DNA of 64,000 nt from Bacillus fungorum (GCF_002746455.1 NZ_NWUW01000019.1:1-64000), one strand, 5' to 3'. Shown: positions 36,896 through 45,069, counted from the first letter of the stretch. Translations and numbers: made by a program. Notes: generated from the letters alone by a model not told the origin.

Positions 36896-37729
36896 CTAGA
36901 AGTTAAAGTTATCTGGATCTGGACCAACGCGACGATCTTCATTTAAAGCTTGAATTGCTTTCATATCATCAGCACTTAATTCAAAGTCGAAGATGTTTGC
37001 ATTTTCAATAATGCGATGTTCTTTAATAGATTTAGGGATTGTTACAACTTCGTTTTGTAGATCCCAGCGTAAAATAATTTGTGCAGTTGATTTATTATAT
37101 TTTGTCGCAATGTCTTGTAATGTTGGGTTATCTAGTAGCTGTCCTTGCATTAATGGTGACCAAGCTTCAAGCTGGATGTTATGTTCTTTACAGAAAGCAT
37201 GTAATTCTTCTTGTGCTAAACGCGGGTGGTATTCCACTTGGTTGACCATTGGCTTAATTTCAGCAATTTCAAATACGTCTTGTAAGTGGTGAATGTGGAA
37301 ATTACTCACACCAATTGCACGAACACGGCCGTCTTTATAAAGCTTTTCTAACGCTTTCCATGATTCAGTATATTTCCCTTTTACAGGCCAATGTACTAAA
37401 TATAAATCTAGATACTCTAGACCTAATTTTTCTAATGTAGTTTCAAATGCTTGAAGTGTTGTTTCGTACCCTTGATCGCTATTCCATACTTTTGATGTGA
37501 TAAATAATTCTTCACGTGAAACACCTGATTCACGGATCGCTTGTCCAACACCTTCTTCGTTTTGATAGATTGCTGCAGTATCGATGCTGCGGTAGCCATT
37601 TTGAATTGCTGCTTTTACAGATTCAATTACTTCTGAACCATCTTCTACTTTAAAAACACCTAAACCAAACCAAGGCATTTTTACACCGTTATGTAATGTT
37701 GTATAGTCTTTTAAACTTGTTAAACTCAT
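36896..37729 (-). CDS. Aldo/keto reductase
   Basis: A 277-residue NADPH-dependent aldo-keto reductase of the AKR5/YvgN type. The catalytic tetrad is visible as D50 (SIDTAAIY), Y55, K80 (TSKVW) and H113 (LVHWP); C-terminal IPKSIKEHRI is the cofactor-binding segment. Such Bacillus enzymes reduce methylglyoxal and other aldehydes. The ATG lies one base after the proC stop, with GGGGGAAA overlapping the end of proC, so the two genes are one operon. Confidence 0.94.
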   Translation of the reverse strand: MSLTSLKDYTTLHNGVKMPWFGLGVFKVEDGSEVIESVKAAIQNGYRSIDTAAIYQNEEGVGQAIRESGVSREELFITSKVWNSDQGYETTLQAFETTLEKLGLEYLDLYLVHWPVKGKYTESWKALEKLYKDGRVRAIGVSNFHIHHLQDVFEIAEIKPMVNQVEYHPRLAQEELHAFCKEHNIQLEAWSPLMQGQLLDNPTLQDIATKYNKSTAQIILRWDLQNEVVTIPKSIKEHRIIENANIFDFELSADDMKAIQALNEDRRVGPDPDNFNF

Positions 37730-37730
37730 A

Positions 37731-38534
37731 TTATTTCCCCCTAGCTTTTTTGTTTGTTGCTTCTACTGCTTTTTGAATTGCCTCTGAAAAATTATATTCA
37801 TATAAAGCTTTGAGACCCTCAGCTGTGGAACCACCTGGTGTTGTTACTTGTTCGCGGAGGTTAGCTGGATCTTGCGTTTGTTCAAGCATAGAAGCAGAGC
37901 CAGAAATCATTTGAATGACAAGGTGTTTGGCAGTTGCTTCATCGACTCCATAACTTTTTGTTGTTTCAATTAAGCTTTCAGCAAAGTAATAAAGGAAGGC
38001 TGGTGCACTTCCAGTAACGGCAGTAAGCTGATGAACTTCTTCCTCAGTGCAAAGTTGCGAAGTACCAATGCCTCTTAAAAGCAGTTGTAAGGTTTCCTGC
38101 TGCATCTCGTTTACTGATTGTCCCATTGTATATAAGGAGATAGACTTTCCAATTTCAGCAGCTGTATTTGGCATAATCCAAGCAACAGGTGTCCCCCCGG
38201 GAAGTCTTTCTTCTAAATAAGATGGGCCAATGCCAGCAGCTACTGTTACGACAAGTTGATTCGATAGTAACGGAGATAATTCTGCTAATAATTCTTCATG
38301 TGCAGAAGGCGGTATTGCTAAAACAATCGTATCAACAGATGAAACATACTGTTTCCAATCTGTTGTAATAGACACATTATATTGCCCTTGTAATTGTTCT
38401 AGCTTTTCTACGTTGCTGCGGTTAGAAACGATAATTTCTTCGATGTATTCTTTGCTTGTTTTAAGTAATCCGGAAAATATAGCTTCTGCCATACGACCAG
38501 CACCAATAAATAAAATTCGATGTTTAGTTAGCAT
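37731..38534 (-). CDS. proC: Pyrroline-5-carboxylate reductase
   Basis: A 267-residue P5C reductase, the last step of proline synthesis from glutamate. N-terminal Rossmann loop ILFIGAGRMAEAIFSG (11-15 GAGRM), then NRSNVEKL, and the C-terminal dimerisation motif LREQVTTPGGSTAEGLKAL are diagnostic. It is the upstream gene of an operon with an aldo-keto reductase. Bacillus carries several P5C reductase paralogues (ProH, ProI, ProG); I cannot tell which this is. The start follows AAAGGAATAGAGG. Confidence 0.93.
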   Translation of the reverse strand: MLTKHRILFIGAGRMAEAIFSGLLKTSKEYIEEIIVSNRSNVEKLEQLQGQYNVSITTDWKQYVSSVDTIVLAIPPSAHEELLAELSPLLSNQLVVTVAAGIGPSYLEERLPGGTPVAWIMPNTAAEIGKSISLYTMGQSVNEMQQETLQLLLRGIGTSQLCTEEEVHQLTAVTGSAPAFLYYFAESLIETTKSYGVDEATAKHLVIQMISGSASMLEQTQDPANLREQVTTPGGSTAEGLKALYEYNFSEAIQKAVEATNKKARGK

Positions 38535-38677
38535 ATCCTCTATTCCTTTCTAGTGGAGATATGTTATAAAAAACGATACCATCTTTAAGAGAATTTTGTA
38601 AAAGGAAAAGGCTTATCGAGAGAAGGGTTAATACAAATAATGTTATAAAGATTATTATATTTTAAAAATAGTTGTAA

Positions 38678-38714
38678 TAAAAAATCCCTGAAGCAGTTAT
38701 GCCTCAGAGATTAA
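38678..38714 (-). terminator. Terminator after glcU
   Basis: On the minus strand AATCTCTGAGGC-ATAACT-GCTTCAGGGATTTTTT, 15 bp after the glcU stop. Confidence 0.88.
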
Positions 38715-38726
38715 TAGATTATAAGT

Positions 38727-39578
38727 TTATGCTTTTGTCATACCTAGTAATACAGCGCCGCCGATAATTAAAACACTACCTAGTGCAATAAAGATCAATT
38801 GACGTTTTGTTTTCTTTTCACCTAAGAAGACAATCGCACCGAATGTTGAGATAACGATTCCAGTTTGAGATAATGGGAAGCTTGTTGCTACTCCGACACG
38901 TGGTAATGAAAGAAGTAAGAATAAGTTTCCAGTTCCCCATAGTAAACCAGATAAAGCATTACGGATTGCATATTTGTTAAATGGTTTATGTTTAGATGTC
39001 AGTACGACCGCACCAACAAACATACCAACTGCTTGTGGTAAAATAGCAGACCAACCATCGATATTATACCAACGAATAATAATTACATATACAAGGTAGC
39101 CGAAAGTAGAAACAATTAAAGTAAGAAGTCCTTTTTTCAATTGTCCTGGTGGCTGTGCATTTTCTTTATCATCTAATGATGTGAATACAACACCAACTAC
39201 GATTAATAGGATTGCAATCGTTCCCAGAACAATCGTTGTTGTAGTAGTCCACTCACGGAAAGCGATAACTCCAAAGATAGAAGTTGCAACAAGTTGCATA
39301 CCAGTAGAAATTGTTACAGTAGTTGAAACACCTAGTTTTTCAACTGTTTTTAATTGGTTTACTTGTCCTAAAGCCCAGAATAAACCTGAAATAAAGCCAA
39401 CAATCAAGATTGTCATTGTTAAAGCTGGTTGAGTAAATACATACATAATTGTTGCGAAGAATAGAGCACCGATTGTCATACCTACCGTTTGGCTATATGC
39501 ACCACCGCCCATTTTTACGCTTACTAATAAGATGTTTCCCCATGCAATTGCAGGAAGAAGCGCTAATAAAATGTCCAT
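38727..39578 (-). CDS. glcU: Glucose uptake protein, GRP family
   Basis: A 283-residue protein with about ten TMs in two five-helix halves, belonging to the glucose/ribose porter (GRP) family: MDILLALLPAIAWGNILLVS, GFISGLFWALGQVNQL, LWGTGNLFLLLSLPRVGVAT and SFPLSQTGIVISTFGAIVFL. It is close to GlcU of B. subtilis, a non-PTS glucose importer. In that species glcU is followed by glucose dehydrogenase; here it is alone. The start follows AAGGGAGTCTTGTA. Confidence 0.9.
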   Translation of the reverse strand: MDILLALLPAIAWGNILLVSVKMGGGAYSQTVGMTIGALFFATIMYVFTQPALTMTILIVGFISGLFWALGQVNQLKTVEKLGVSTTVTISTGMQLVATSIFGVIAFREWTTTTTIVLGTIAILLIVVGVVFTSLDDKENAQPPGQLKKGLLTLIVSTFGYLVYVIIIRWYNIDGWSAILPQAVGMFVGAVVLTSKHKPFNKYAIRNALSGLLWGTGNLFLLLSLPRVGVATSFPLSQTGIVISTFGAIVFLGEKKTKRQLIFIALGSVLIIGGAVLLGMTKA

Positions 39579-39850
39579 TACAAGACTCCCTTCGGTTTGC
39601 TATACCAATATAATTACATATCGTTCTAATGATCGGTAATGCTCCACTGATAGAGTAGAAGATTACCGATCGCTAAAACAGGATGAAGAATTCAAGATAT
39701 AAATGCGTTTTCATTTCTTCATTTTTTCAAACACCTACATATAATAACAGGAAATTGCCTATTTTAGAAAGTAAATTCAAATAGAATGTATATTTAAATA
39801 AGAGTAAAAATTCGGTTATTTCCCAGCGGTATATCTTATTTCCTAAGAAA
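39579..39850. other. Intergenic region upstream of glcU
   Basis: About 270 bp between glcU and modB. The only marked structure is an inverted repeat, GATCGGTAAT (39631-39640) and ATTACCGATC (39662-39671), with perfect 10-bp arms 21 bp apart, 53 bp upstream of glcU. It may be an operator or a leader hairpin. No gene seen. Confidence 0.55.
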
Positions 39851-39851
39851 T

Positions 39852-39881
39852 AAAGAAGCAGCTTCGAAAAAAGCTGCTTTA
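39852..39881 (-). terminator. Terminator after modB
   Basis: AAAGCAGCTT-TTTTCG-AAGCTGCTTCTTT on the minus strand; the stem begins at the modB stop codon. Confidence 0.85.
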
Positions 39882-40553
39882 AGAGTTAGTAATTTTTTTA
39901 TTAATAAGTTGAATACATAGCAGAAATACGAGTGACATACTGATAGTGATAACTACAAGTGTCCAGGCGAGTTGCATATTACTTGCATCAATGGCCATGT
40001 AAATGGCAGTTGGGATTGTCTGTGTTTTACCAGGAATGTTTCCGGCAAACATGAGTGTAGCACCAAATTCACCGAGCGCACGAACAAAGCTTAAAATCAT
40101 ACCGCTTAGTAGTGCAGGAAATGCAAGCGGAAGTGTGACATGTAGAAAAACTTGATATTCACTTGCGCCAAGGTCACGGGCACTTTCTTCAATTTGTACA
40201 TTCGCGATAGAAAATCCTGTTTTTGCTGATTGGTACATCAGCGGAAATGCAACAACTGTAGAAGCAATGATTGCAGCGGTAGATGTGAACATAATGGACT
40301 GCTGAAACAATGATTCTATCCACATTCCAATGGGGCTATGATTTCCAAAAATGATAATGAGGAAAAAACCGATTACAGTTGGTGGAAGTACCATTGGTAA
40401 TAAGAAAATAGTTTCTAGTATTACTTTATATCTCCATGAGGAGCGTGCTAGCGCCCGCCCAATAATCGTTCCTAAAATTGTAACGATTATGGTGGCGCAT
40501 GCAGCTACTCGTAAAGATAGAAAGATTGGTGAAAAAATGGCATCAAAGCTCAT
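39879..40553 (-). CDS. modB: Molybdate ABC transporter permease
   Basis: A 224-residue permease with five to six TMs: ILGTIIGRALARSSW, VILETIFLLPMVLPPTVIGF and the ATPase-contact loop ESARDLGASEYQVFLHVTLP with the conserved EAA-G sequence; FVRALGEFGATLMFAGN is typical of ModB/CysW proteins. It begins 5 nt after modA and shows no site of its own, so it is translationally coupled. No modC ATPase follows; B. subtilis yvgLM likewise lacks a linked ATPase gene. Confidence 0.93.
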   Translation of the reverse strand: MSFDAIFSPIFLSLRVAACATIIVTILGTIIGRALARSSWRYKVILETIFLLPMVLPPTVIGFFLIIIFGNHSPIGMWIESLFQQSIMFTSTAAIIASTVVAFPLMYQSAKTGFSIANVQIEESARDLGASEYQVFLHVTLPLAFPALLSGMILSFVRALGEFGATLMFAGNIPGKTQTIPTAIYMAIDASNMQLAWTLVVITISMSLVFLLCIQLINKKITNS

Positions 40554-40558
40554 GGCAC

Positions 40559-41365
40559 TTATGATAGGACTGTAAATCCATATTTCTTAAAGATAGATTG
40601 TGCATCTTTGGACTGCAAATACTCATAAAATGAAGTCGCCTCTTTCTTATGCTTAGACTCTTTTATAACACCTAAAGGATAGTGGATTGGCTCATGAGAG
40701 GTAGCTGCTGCTGTCTCACCAATCTTTACTTTGTTTGAAATGAGAGCATCTGTTTTGTATACAATACCAGCATCAACATTACCTGTTTCTACATATGTTA
40801 ACACTTGGCGAACATCTTTTGTAAATACGATTTTACTTTGAATGTCATTCCATAGATTTTCATGGGTGAGAGAAGCCTTTGCGTATTTTCCCGCAGGTAC
40901 AGATTCAGGTGTACCAAGTGCGATTTTCTTAATTTTTTCATCTTTTAAATCTTGAATTTTTGTAAGAGAACTATCTTTTGGGACGACTAGAACGAGCTCA
41001 TTTCCAAGAAGATTTTTTCCCTCTTTTTCATTAATGAATCCTTTTTTAACAAGAGTTTGGAATTTATCTTCAGCTGCTGAGAAGAATAAATCAGCAGGTG
41101 CACCTTGTTCAATTTGTTGTTGAAGTGCACCAGAAGCGCCGAAGTTAAAAGAAATTTTAATAGTAGGTTCTTTTTCTTTATATTTTGTTTCAATTTCTTT
41201 TAATGCATCTTGTAAGCTTGCAGCTGCTGATATAGTAAGTTCGACTGTTTTTCCTTCTTTAGCAGTTGATTTCTCTTTCTTCTCTCCGCTTGTACATGCA
41301 ACACTAAATATAAGAAGAAAAGAAAGTATAAGTGCCCCGATGGATCGTAATGTAAACTTATTCAT
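40559..41365 (-). CDS. modA: Molybdate-binding lipoprotein
   Basis: A 268-residue substrate-binding lipoprotein with lipobox SVACTS (Cys24). The ModA landmarks are ELTISAAASLQDALKEIETK, INFNFGASGALQQQIEQGAPADL-like sequence (read here as ISFNFGASGALQQQIEQG), DLFFSAAEDK and NVDAGIVYKTDA. It captures molybdate for modB. AAGGGGATTTTTT precedes the start. A 23-bp perfect inverted repeat lies 24-75 bp upstream and separates it from the divergent YvgK-like regulator. Confidence 0.94.
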   Translation of the reverse strand: MNKFTLRSIGALILSFLLIFSVACTSGEKKEKSTAKEGKTVELTISAAASLQDALKEIETKYKEKEPTIKISFNFGASGALQQQIEQGAPADLFFSAAEDKFQTLVKKGFINEKEGKNLLGNELVLVVPKDSSLTKIQDLKDEKIKKIALGTPESVPAGKYAKASLTHENLWNDIQSKIVFTKDVRQVLTYVETGNVDAGIVYKTDALISNKVKIGETAAATSHEPIHYPLGVIKESKHKKEATSFYEYLQSKDAQSIFKKYGFTVLS

Positions 41366-41388
41366 AAAAAATCCCCTTTCGTTTTGAC

Positions 41389-41440
41389 ATATTCAATTAT
41401 AACTAATTATAACTAAATATAATTAGTTATAATTGAATAT
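41389..41440. promoter_or_regulatory. 23-bp perfect inverted repeat between modA and the regulator
   Basis: Positions 41389-41411 and 41418-41440 are exact reverse complements with spacer ACTAAA. Each arm contains CAATTATAACTAATTATA, itself a repeat of ATTATAACTA. It lies between divergent starts (modA at 41365, regulator at 41525), the place for a common operator of the regulator. Confidence 0.8.
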
Positions 41441-41524
41441 AATTTGAACGTGTAGCTATTTTTAAAAAATAGGAGAAATATTCTTTTCTTTGTTACAATG
41501 AAAGGAGAAAGTGAGGAATCGTCT

Positions 41525-42445
41525 ATGGATCATCATTCCTACACAACGGAAGAAGTAGCAAAGCGATTAAAAGTATCGAAACTAACTGTGTACGACTTAA
41601 TTAAAAAAGGAGAATTACCTTCTTATAGAGTTGGTAGACAGATGCGTATTGATGCAGCAGATTTAGAACAATATATAAAGCAAATGAAAACAGGGAAGGT
41701 ACAAGTTACTCCTGTAAAGAATGACAGTAATAGTATCTCGAATACATGTATTATTAGCGGACAAGAACTAACGTTAGATATGTTGGCAAAGCGTATAGAA
41801 AGTCGTCTACCAAGCTCAAATATATTAAGGGCATATCAAGGTAGTTTAACAAGTTTAATAAAAATGTATCAAGGAGAAGGAAGTATCGTTAGCTTGCATT
41901 TGTTTGATGGCGAAACGGGTACATATAATGTTCCTTATGTAAAACGTATTTTAGTTGGACAACCGTGTACTATGATTAATTTATTAGCAAGGAACGTTGG
42001 ATTTTATGTGCAAAAGGGAAATCCAAAAAATATAAAAACATGGGCTGATTTATCTCAGTCATCTATACGATTTGTAAATCGAGAAAAAGGTTCTGGTATT
42101 AGGGTATTAGTGGATGAACAATTGCGCATTCAAAAGTTGAATAAAGAAAACATTAGTGGATATGAATGGGAAGAATCGAATCATCTTGGTGTTGCCACGC
42201 AAGTCGCGAATGGAAAAGCTGATGTGGGAGTAGGGTCAGAAAAGTTTTCACAAATTGTAAACGTAGACTTTATTCCAATTATGAAAGAACAGTATGATTT
42301 AGTGATTTTAAAGAATAAAGAAAATGAAGAGCTGATTGAAGTCGTGAAAGACATTCTACAATCGGAAGAATTTCATAATGAATTAAAAGCAATTGGCGGA
42401 TACGATATGACGAAAACAGGTCAAATTATATATGAAATAAAGTGA
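41525..42445 (+). CDS. Molybdate-responsive HTH regulator (YvgK-like)
   Basis: A 306-residue protein: an excisionase/MerR-type HTH at residues 5-43 (YTTEEVAKRLKVSKLTVYDL, SYRVGRQMRID), a linker, and a periplasmic-binding-protein-like domain from about 90 (SLHLFDGETGTYNVPYVKRI, NREKGSGIRVLVDEQL, ATQVANGKADVGVG). The order matches YvgK beside yvgL-yvgM in B. subtilis, a putative molybdate sensor. Divergent from modAB across a large palindrome, it probably represses modAB when molybdate is bound. Start at 41525 follows GAGGAATCGTCT. The stop codon TGA is supplied by an inserted bcr1 copy, so the native C-terminus may differ. Confidence 0.88.
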   Translation: MDHHSYTTEEVAKRLKVSKLTVYDLIKKGELPSYRVGRQMRIDAADLEQYIKQMKTGKVQVTPVKNDSNSISNTCIISGQELTLDMLAKRIESRLPSSNILRAYQGSLTSLIKMYQGEGSIVSLHLFDGETGTYNVPYVKRILVGQPCTMINLLARNVGFYVQKGNPKNIKTWADLSQSSIRFVNREKGSGIRVLVDEQLRIQKLNKENISGYEWEESNHLGVATQVANGKADVGVGSEKFSQIVNVDFIPIMKEQYDLVILKNKENEELIEVVKDILQSEEFHNELKAIGGYDMTKTGQIIYEIK

Positions 42446-42485
42446 AACTTTAATCAGTGGGGGTCTTACTGCCCGTTAATGCGGG
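42437..42485 (+). mobile_element. bcr1 repeat, internally deleted
   Basis: The left end GTGAAACTTTAATCAGTGGG is joined directly to the right end TCTTACTGCCCGTTAATGCGG, leaving about 44 of 145 bp. The junction lies in GTGGGGGT, which occurs twice in the full copy at 17459-17603 (after AATCA and before CTTACT), so the deletion is explained by recombination between these 8-bp repeats. ATAAA stands on the left but not on the right. The left end provides the stop of the YvgK-like gene; the right end cuts a small peptide gene. Confidence 0.9.
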
Positions 42486-42520
42486 GAAAAGTCTGATTTG
42501 TTGAAAGTAATGTTGTTCGT
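42486..42520 (-). pseudogene. Second peptide gene (X2) of cassette A, cut by bcr1
   Basis: Reading the minus strand from 42520: ACG-AAC-AAC-ATT-ACT-TTC-AAC-AAA-..., i.e. (T)NNITFNKSDF, which matches the first ten residues of the intact X2 peptides at 45057 and 46169 (MNNITFNKLDF). The ATG has become ACG and the frame runs into bcr1 after DF. AAGGAGAGATTATA is kept in front. Confidence 0.85.
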
Positions 42521-42532
42521 TATAATCTCTCC

Positions 42533-42634
42533 TTATTTGTTTAATGTAGTTGCAACAGCTTTTGCATCGACAAGTGTGGATAGCACCATGCCCATTGTAT
42601 TTAAAAATTTGTTTGATTTTATTTTGTTCATCAT
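42533..42634 (-). CDS. Small peptide X1 of cassette A (33 aa)
   Basis: A 33-codon gene with a strong site (AAAAGGAGCGGATACGC) before ATGATG. The peptide starts MMNKIKSNKFLNTMGMV and ends LVDAKAVATTLNK. Four related peptides exist in the window: cassettes B (45171), C (46283) and E (55678, 55775). Shared core: hydrophobic stretch, L-[VI]-[DN]-[AG]-[KQ]-[AS]-V and terminal LN. The conserved codons, RBS and promoter argue that it is a real gene. No signal peptidase site; amphipathic. Function unknown. Confidence 0.82.
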   Translation of the reverse strand: MMNKIKSNKFLNTMGMVLSTLVDAKAVATTLNK

Positions 42635-42681
42635 GCGTATCCGCTCCTTTTCAAATTGTTGTTGCCCTGCTTTATGTTTTA

Positions 42682-42746
42682 ATTATAGGAAATATAATCG
42701 CCTGCAACTATCGAATTAGCTTACGGAAGACTTACACTTTTGTAAG
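42682..42746 (-). promoter_or_regulatory. Peptide-cassette promoter, copy A
   Basis: Minus strand: CTTACA-AAAG-TGTAAG, then GTAAG, TAATTCGATAGTT, and 17 bp after TAGTTG the -10 TATAAT (plus-strand 42682-42687). The inverted repeat fits BceR-type operators (TNACA-N4-TGTAA as I recall the consensus). Confidence 0.8.
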
Positions 42747-42775
42747 AAAAAAAGACATTCGCGTAAGAATGTCCT

Positions 42776-43642
42776 TTAAAGCATGTTGATATGATGATGC
42801 TCTTCAATTGTTTTTAAAAAGCTGCGCATTGAATTCGTCATATAGCTATCTTTACGGCGTATGAAAACCGTTGAAATACTACCATATTTTTCAGGGATTG
42901 CATGACAATGCACTTTACCTGCTTTAGAAAGATGATGGACAGCAGACTGTGGTACGAGTGTAATTCCAAGGCCGAGTGCAACACTGTTTAATATTGTCTC
43001 TAATATATTAAATTCCATAATTCTTTTTGGTAGTAAACCTTCATCTTTCAGCCATCGTTCTAGTTTGGAACGGTATCCACATCCTTGGTTAAAAACGAGT
43101 AGGGGCGTTGTTGTAAATTCTTCTATATGAAAAGCTTTATTTTGTGTTACAAGCATTAATTTTTCTGTACTAACATCGTATTGCTCAATTAGTGGATGTT
43201 TAATAGGACCTGATATAAAGGCGCCATCTAATTGATGATCAAGTACTTCTCTAATCAATTCTTCTGTTAGACCCGCTTGTAATGATAAATCGACATTGGG
43301 ATAGCTTTTATAGTAAGAAGATAAAATGGTAGGTAATGTACTTACTGTTTCGACTGTACCGATTTTTAATATGCCAGAGGGAGTTTCACTATCTAAAAAT
43401 ACTTGTTTTAGCTCGTCAACATCTTGCAAAATTTTATTAACATAAACGAGCAGTTTTCTTCCTTCAGCTGTGAGAGTCATGCCTCGTTTATGACGATAAA
43501 AGAGCGGTGTTTTTAGCTCGTTTTCCAGTTGTTTAATACGTGCAGTTACATTTGATTGTACGTAGTTTAATTCCTTTGCTGCACCGCTTACACTACCGCG
43601 GTCGGCGACGCTCTGGAAGATTTGTAAATCTCTTAATTCCAT
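42776..43642 (-). CDS. LysR-family transcriptional regulator
   Basis: A 288-residue LysR regulator: N-terminal winged HTH ([40 protein letters not shown]) and a C-terminal effector domain. The start at 43642 follows AAGGAGGATCGTATT. It is divergent from an EamA-type exporter, and a perfect 14-bp inverted repeat lies between the two, so it very likely controls the exporter and itself. The effector is unknown. Confidence 0.92.
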   Translation of the reverse strand: MELRDLQIFQSVADRGSVSGAAKELNYVQSNVTARIKQLENELKTPLFYRHKRGMTLTAEGRKLLVYVNKILQDVDELKQVFLDSETPSGILKIGTVETVSTLPTILSSYYKSYPNVDLSLQAGLTEELIREVLDHQLDGAFISGPIKHPLIEQYDVSTEKLMLVTQNKAFHIEEFTTTPLLVFNQGCGYRSKLERWLKDEGLLPKRIMEFNILETILNSVALGLGITLVPQSAVHHLSKAGKVHCHAIPEKYGSISTVFIRRKDSYMTNSMRSFLKTIEEHHHINML

Positions 43643-43657
43643 AATACGATCCTCCTT

Positions 43658-43692
43658 GATGTTAACTATCATTATAAGTGATAGTTAACATC
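43658..43692. promoter_or_regulatory. LysR operator-like inverted repeat
   Basis: GATGTTAACTATCA (43658-43671) and TGATAGTTAACATC (43679-43692) are perfect arms around TTATAAG, 16 bp upstream of the LysR start and 79 bp from the exporter start. It contains T-N11-A type half-sites used by LysR proteins. Confidence 0.75.
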
Positions 43693-43770
43693 ATTTTGAA
43701 TCATTTTACGTGATATATTTTTTCTTTTACAATTCTCTTTGTGCAAATAGAAAGAAGTGGGGGGATTGTG

Positions 43771-44739
43771 GTGAGAAAAGGTCAAATGATAATAGGGGCT
43801 TTAGCATGTTTAATTGCAAGTATGTCATGGGGGGCAATGTTTCCGGTTGCTGATCATGCGCTAGAATACATAGATCCATTTTATTTTTCGCTCATTCGCT
43901 ATGGAGCGGTGGCGATCGTACTGATTGTATTATTGTTAATGAAAGAAGGAAAACAGGCATTTCGTTTAGAGGGAAGAGGAAAGTTACTCGTCTTTTTCGG
44001 AACGATGGCGTTTACTGTATATAATGTACTTATATTTTTAGGTCAAATGTTAATGGGGAAATCAGGCGTGATGGTTGCTTCTATTATGGAAGCACTGATG
44101 CCGATGATTTCTATTTGTATTCTATGGGGATATAAGCATGTAAAACCGAAAAAGTATATGATAACGAGCATGATGATTGCTTTTGTAGGAGCTGTATTCG
44201 TTATTACGAAAGGTGATATGAGTTTTTTTTTAACATTGAAAGATAACATGTTTTCGCTGGCCTTTATATTTGTTGGTGTTGTAGGTTGGGTTATTTATAC
44301 GATGGGTGGTCAAACGTGTAGCGATTGGTCAACATTACGTTATTCTACGTTGACGTGTGTATTTGGTACGACTGTCACAGGGATTATAACTGTAATCATT
44401 ACATCGTTTGGATACGTATCGGTTCCGAGTATGGGAACGATTTCTATCGTGAAATATGATTTATTGTTTATGATGACATTACCAGGTATCGTAGCGTTAC
44501 TTGCTTGGAACTATGGTGTGAAAATTTTATCGTCCATTAATGGGATTTTATTTATTAATTTTGTACCAATCACGACTTTAGTTATTATGATGATGCAAGG
44601 ATATCGAATCACAATGTTTGATATTATAGGGACTTTACTTGTTATTGCAGCACTTATTCGCAATAATGTTTGTCAGAGAAAAGAAGAAAATATAAATAAG
44701 AAGATTTTACAAGAAGAGCAATTACGCCAAGCTGTTTAA
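43771..44739 (+). CDS. EamA/DMT-family exporter
   Basis: A 322-residue, ten-TM drug/metabolite transporter in two EamA halves (ALACLIASMSWGAMFPVADH and FIFVGVVGWVIYTMGGQTCS begin each half). Such proteins export amino acids or metabolites. The start is GTG 43771, 6 nt after GTGGGGGG. Under probable control of the divergent LysR gene. The C-terminal tail is charged (RKEENINKKILQEEQLRQ). Confidence 0.87.
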   Translation: MRKGQMIIGALACLIASMSWGAMFPVADHALEYIDPFYFSLIRYGAVAIVLIVLLLMKEGKQAFRLEGRGKLLVFFGTMAFTVYNVLIFLGQMLMGKSGVMVASIMEALMPMISICILWGYKHVKPKKYMITSMMIAFVGAVFVITKGDMSFFLTLKDNMFSLAFIFVGVVGWVIYTMGGQTCSDWSTLRYSTLTCVFGTTVTGIITVIITSFGYVSVPSMGTISIVKYDLLFMMTLPGIVALLAWNYGVKILSSINGILFINFVPITTLVIMMMQGYRITMFDIIGTLLVIAALIRNNVCQRKEENINKKILQEEQLRQAV

Positions 44740-44760
44740 TAGGCAATTGGAGGATTTCAC

Positions 44761-44901
44761 ATGTTAGAAAGTTTATTGTTTTTCTTCGCCGTCGGAGTTG
44801 CCTGCGAGCTTGCAGCAATTAACCGAAATGGTCGTAAAAAGATAAAACAACAAGCTGAGATGATACAGCTTTTAAAAGAATTGAAAGAAAGAAAAATGTA
44901 A
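44761..44901 (+). CDS. Small membrane-anchored protein (46 aa)
   Basis: ATG 44761 follows TTGGAGGATTTCAC. The 46-residue product has a short hydrophobic N-terminus (LESLLFFFAVGVACELAAI) and a basic, helical tail (NGRKKIKQQAEMIQLLKELK). It lies 21 bp after the exporter gene and ends at a terminator, so it is the last gene of that operon. No family recognised; could be a small partner of the transporter. Confidence 0.72.
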   Translation: MLESLLFFFAVGVACELAAINRNGRKKIKQQAEMIQLLKELKERKM

Positions 44902-44935
44902 AAAGACGACCGGGCATAGACGGTCGTCTTTTTCT
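44899..44935. terminator. Terminator GACGACCG type, copy 1
   Basis: AAAAGACGACCG-GGCATAGA-CGGTCGTCTTTTT. Nearly identical to the hairpin at 46001-46034; both are part of duplicated segments that contain peptide cassettes B and C. Confidence 0.92.
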
Positions 44936-44961
44936 ATATAAAGGGGAAAGGGGACACAAAG

Positions 44962-45057
44962 TTATACAAGCGTAGCAGCGTAAATAAAAGCAGTAAGAAG
45001 AAGAGAGCCGCTAGCTAATCCTACAAAATCTAATTTGTTAAAAGTGATGTTATTCAT
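44962..45057 (-). CDS. Small hydrophobic peptide X2 of cassette B (31 aa)
   Basis: A 31-codon gene with AAGGAGAATGTATC before the ATG, 12 nt after the X1 stop. The peptide starts MNNITFNKLDF and continues as one hydrophobic segment (FVGLASGSLLLTAFIYAATL) ending V. It is nearly identical to X2 of cassette C (one Leu-to-Ile change plus silent differences), which suggests selection on the protein. Probably membrane-inserted. Function unknown. Confidence 0.82.
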   Translation of the reverse strand: MNNITFNKLDFVGLASGSLLLTAFIYAATLV

Positions 45058-45069
45058 GATACATTCTCC

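Noticed and set aside
42498..42789. Plus-strand frames of 73-79 codons in the region between the molybdate regulator and LysR, and a similar one at 45035-45217
   Set aside because: They run antisense to the X1/X2 peptide genes, whose strand has the promoter, the ribosome binding sites and the conserved protein. The similarity of the plus frames is a consequence of that conservation.
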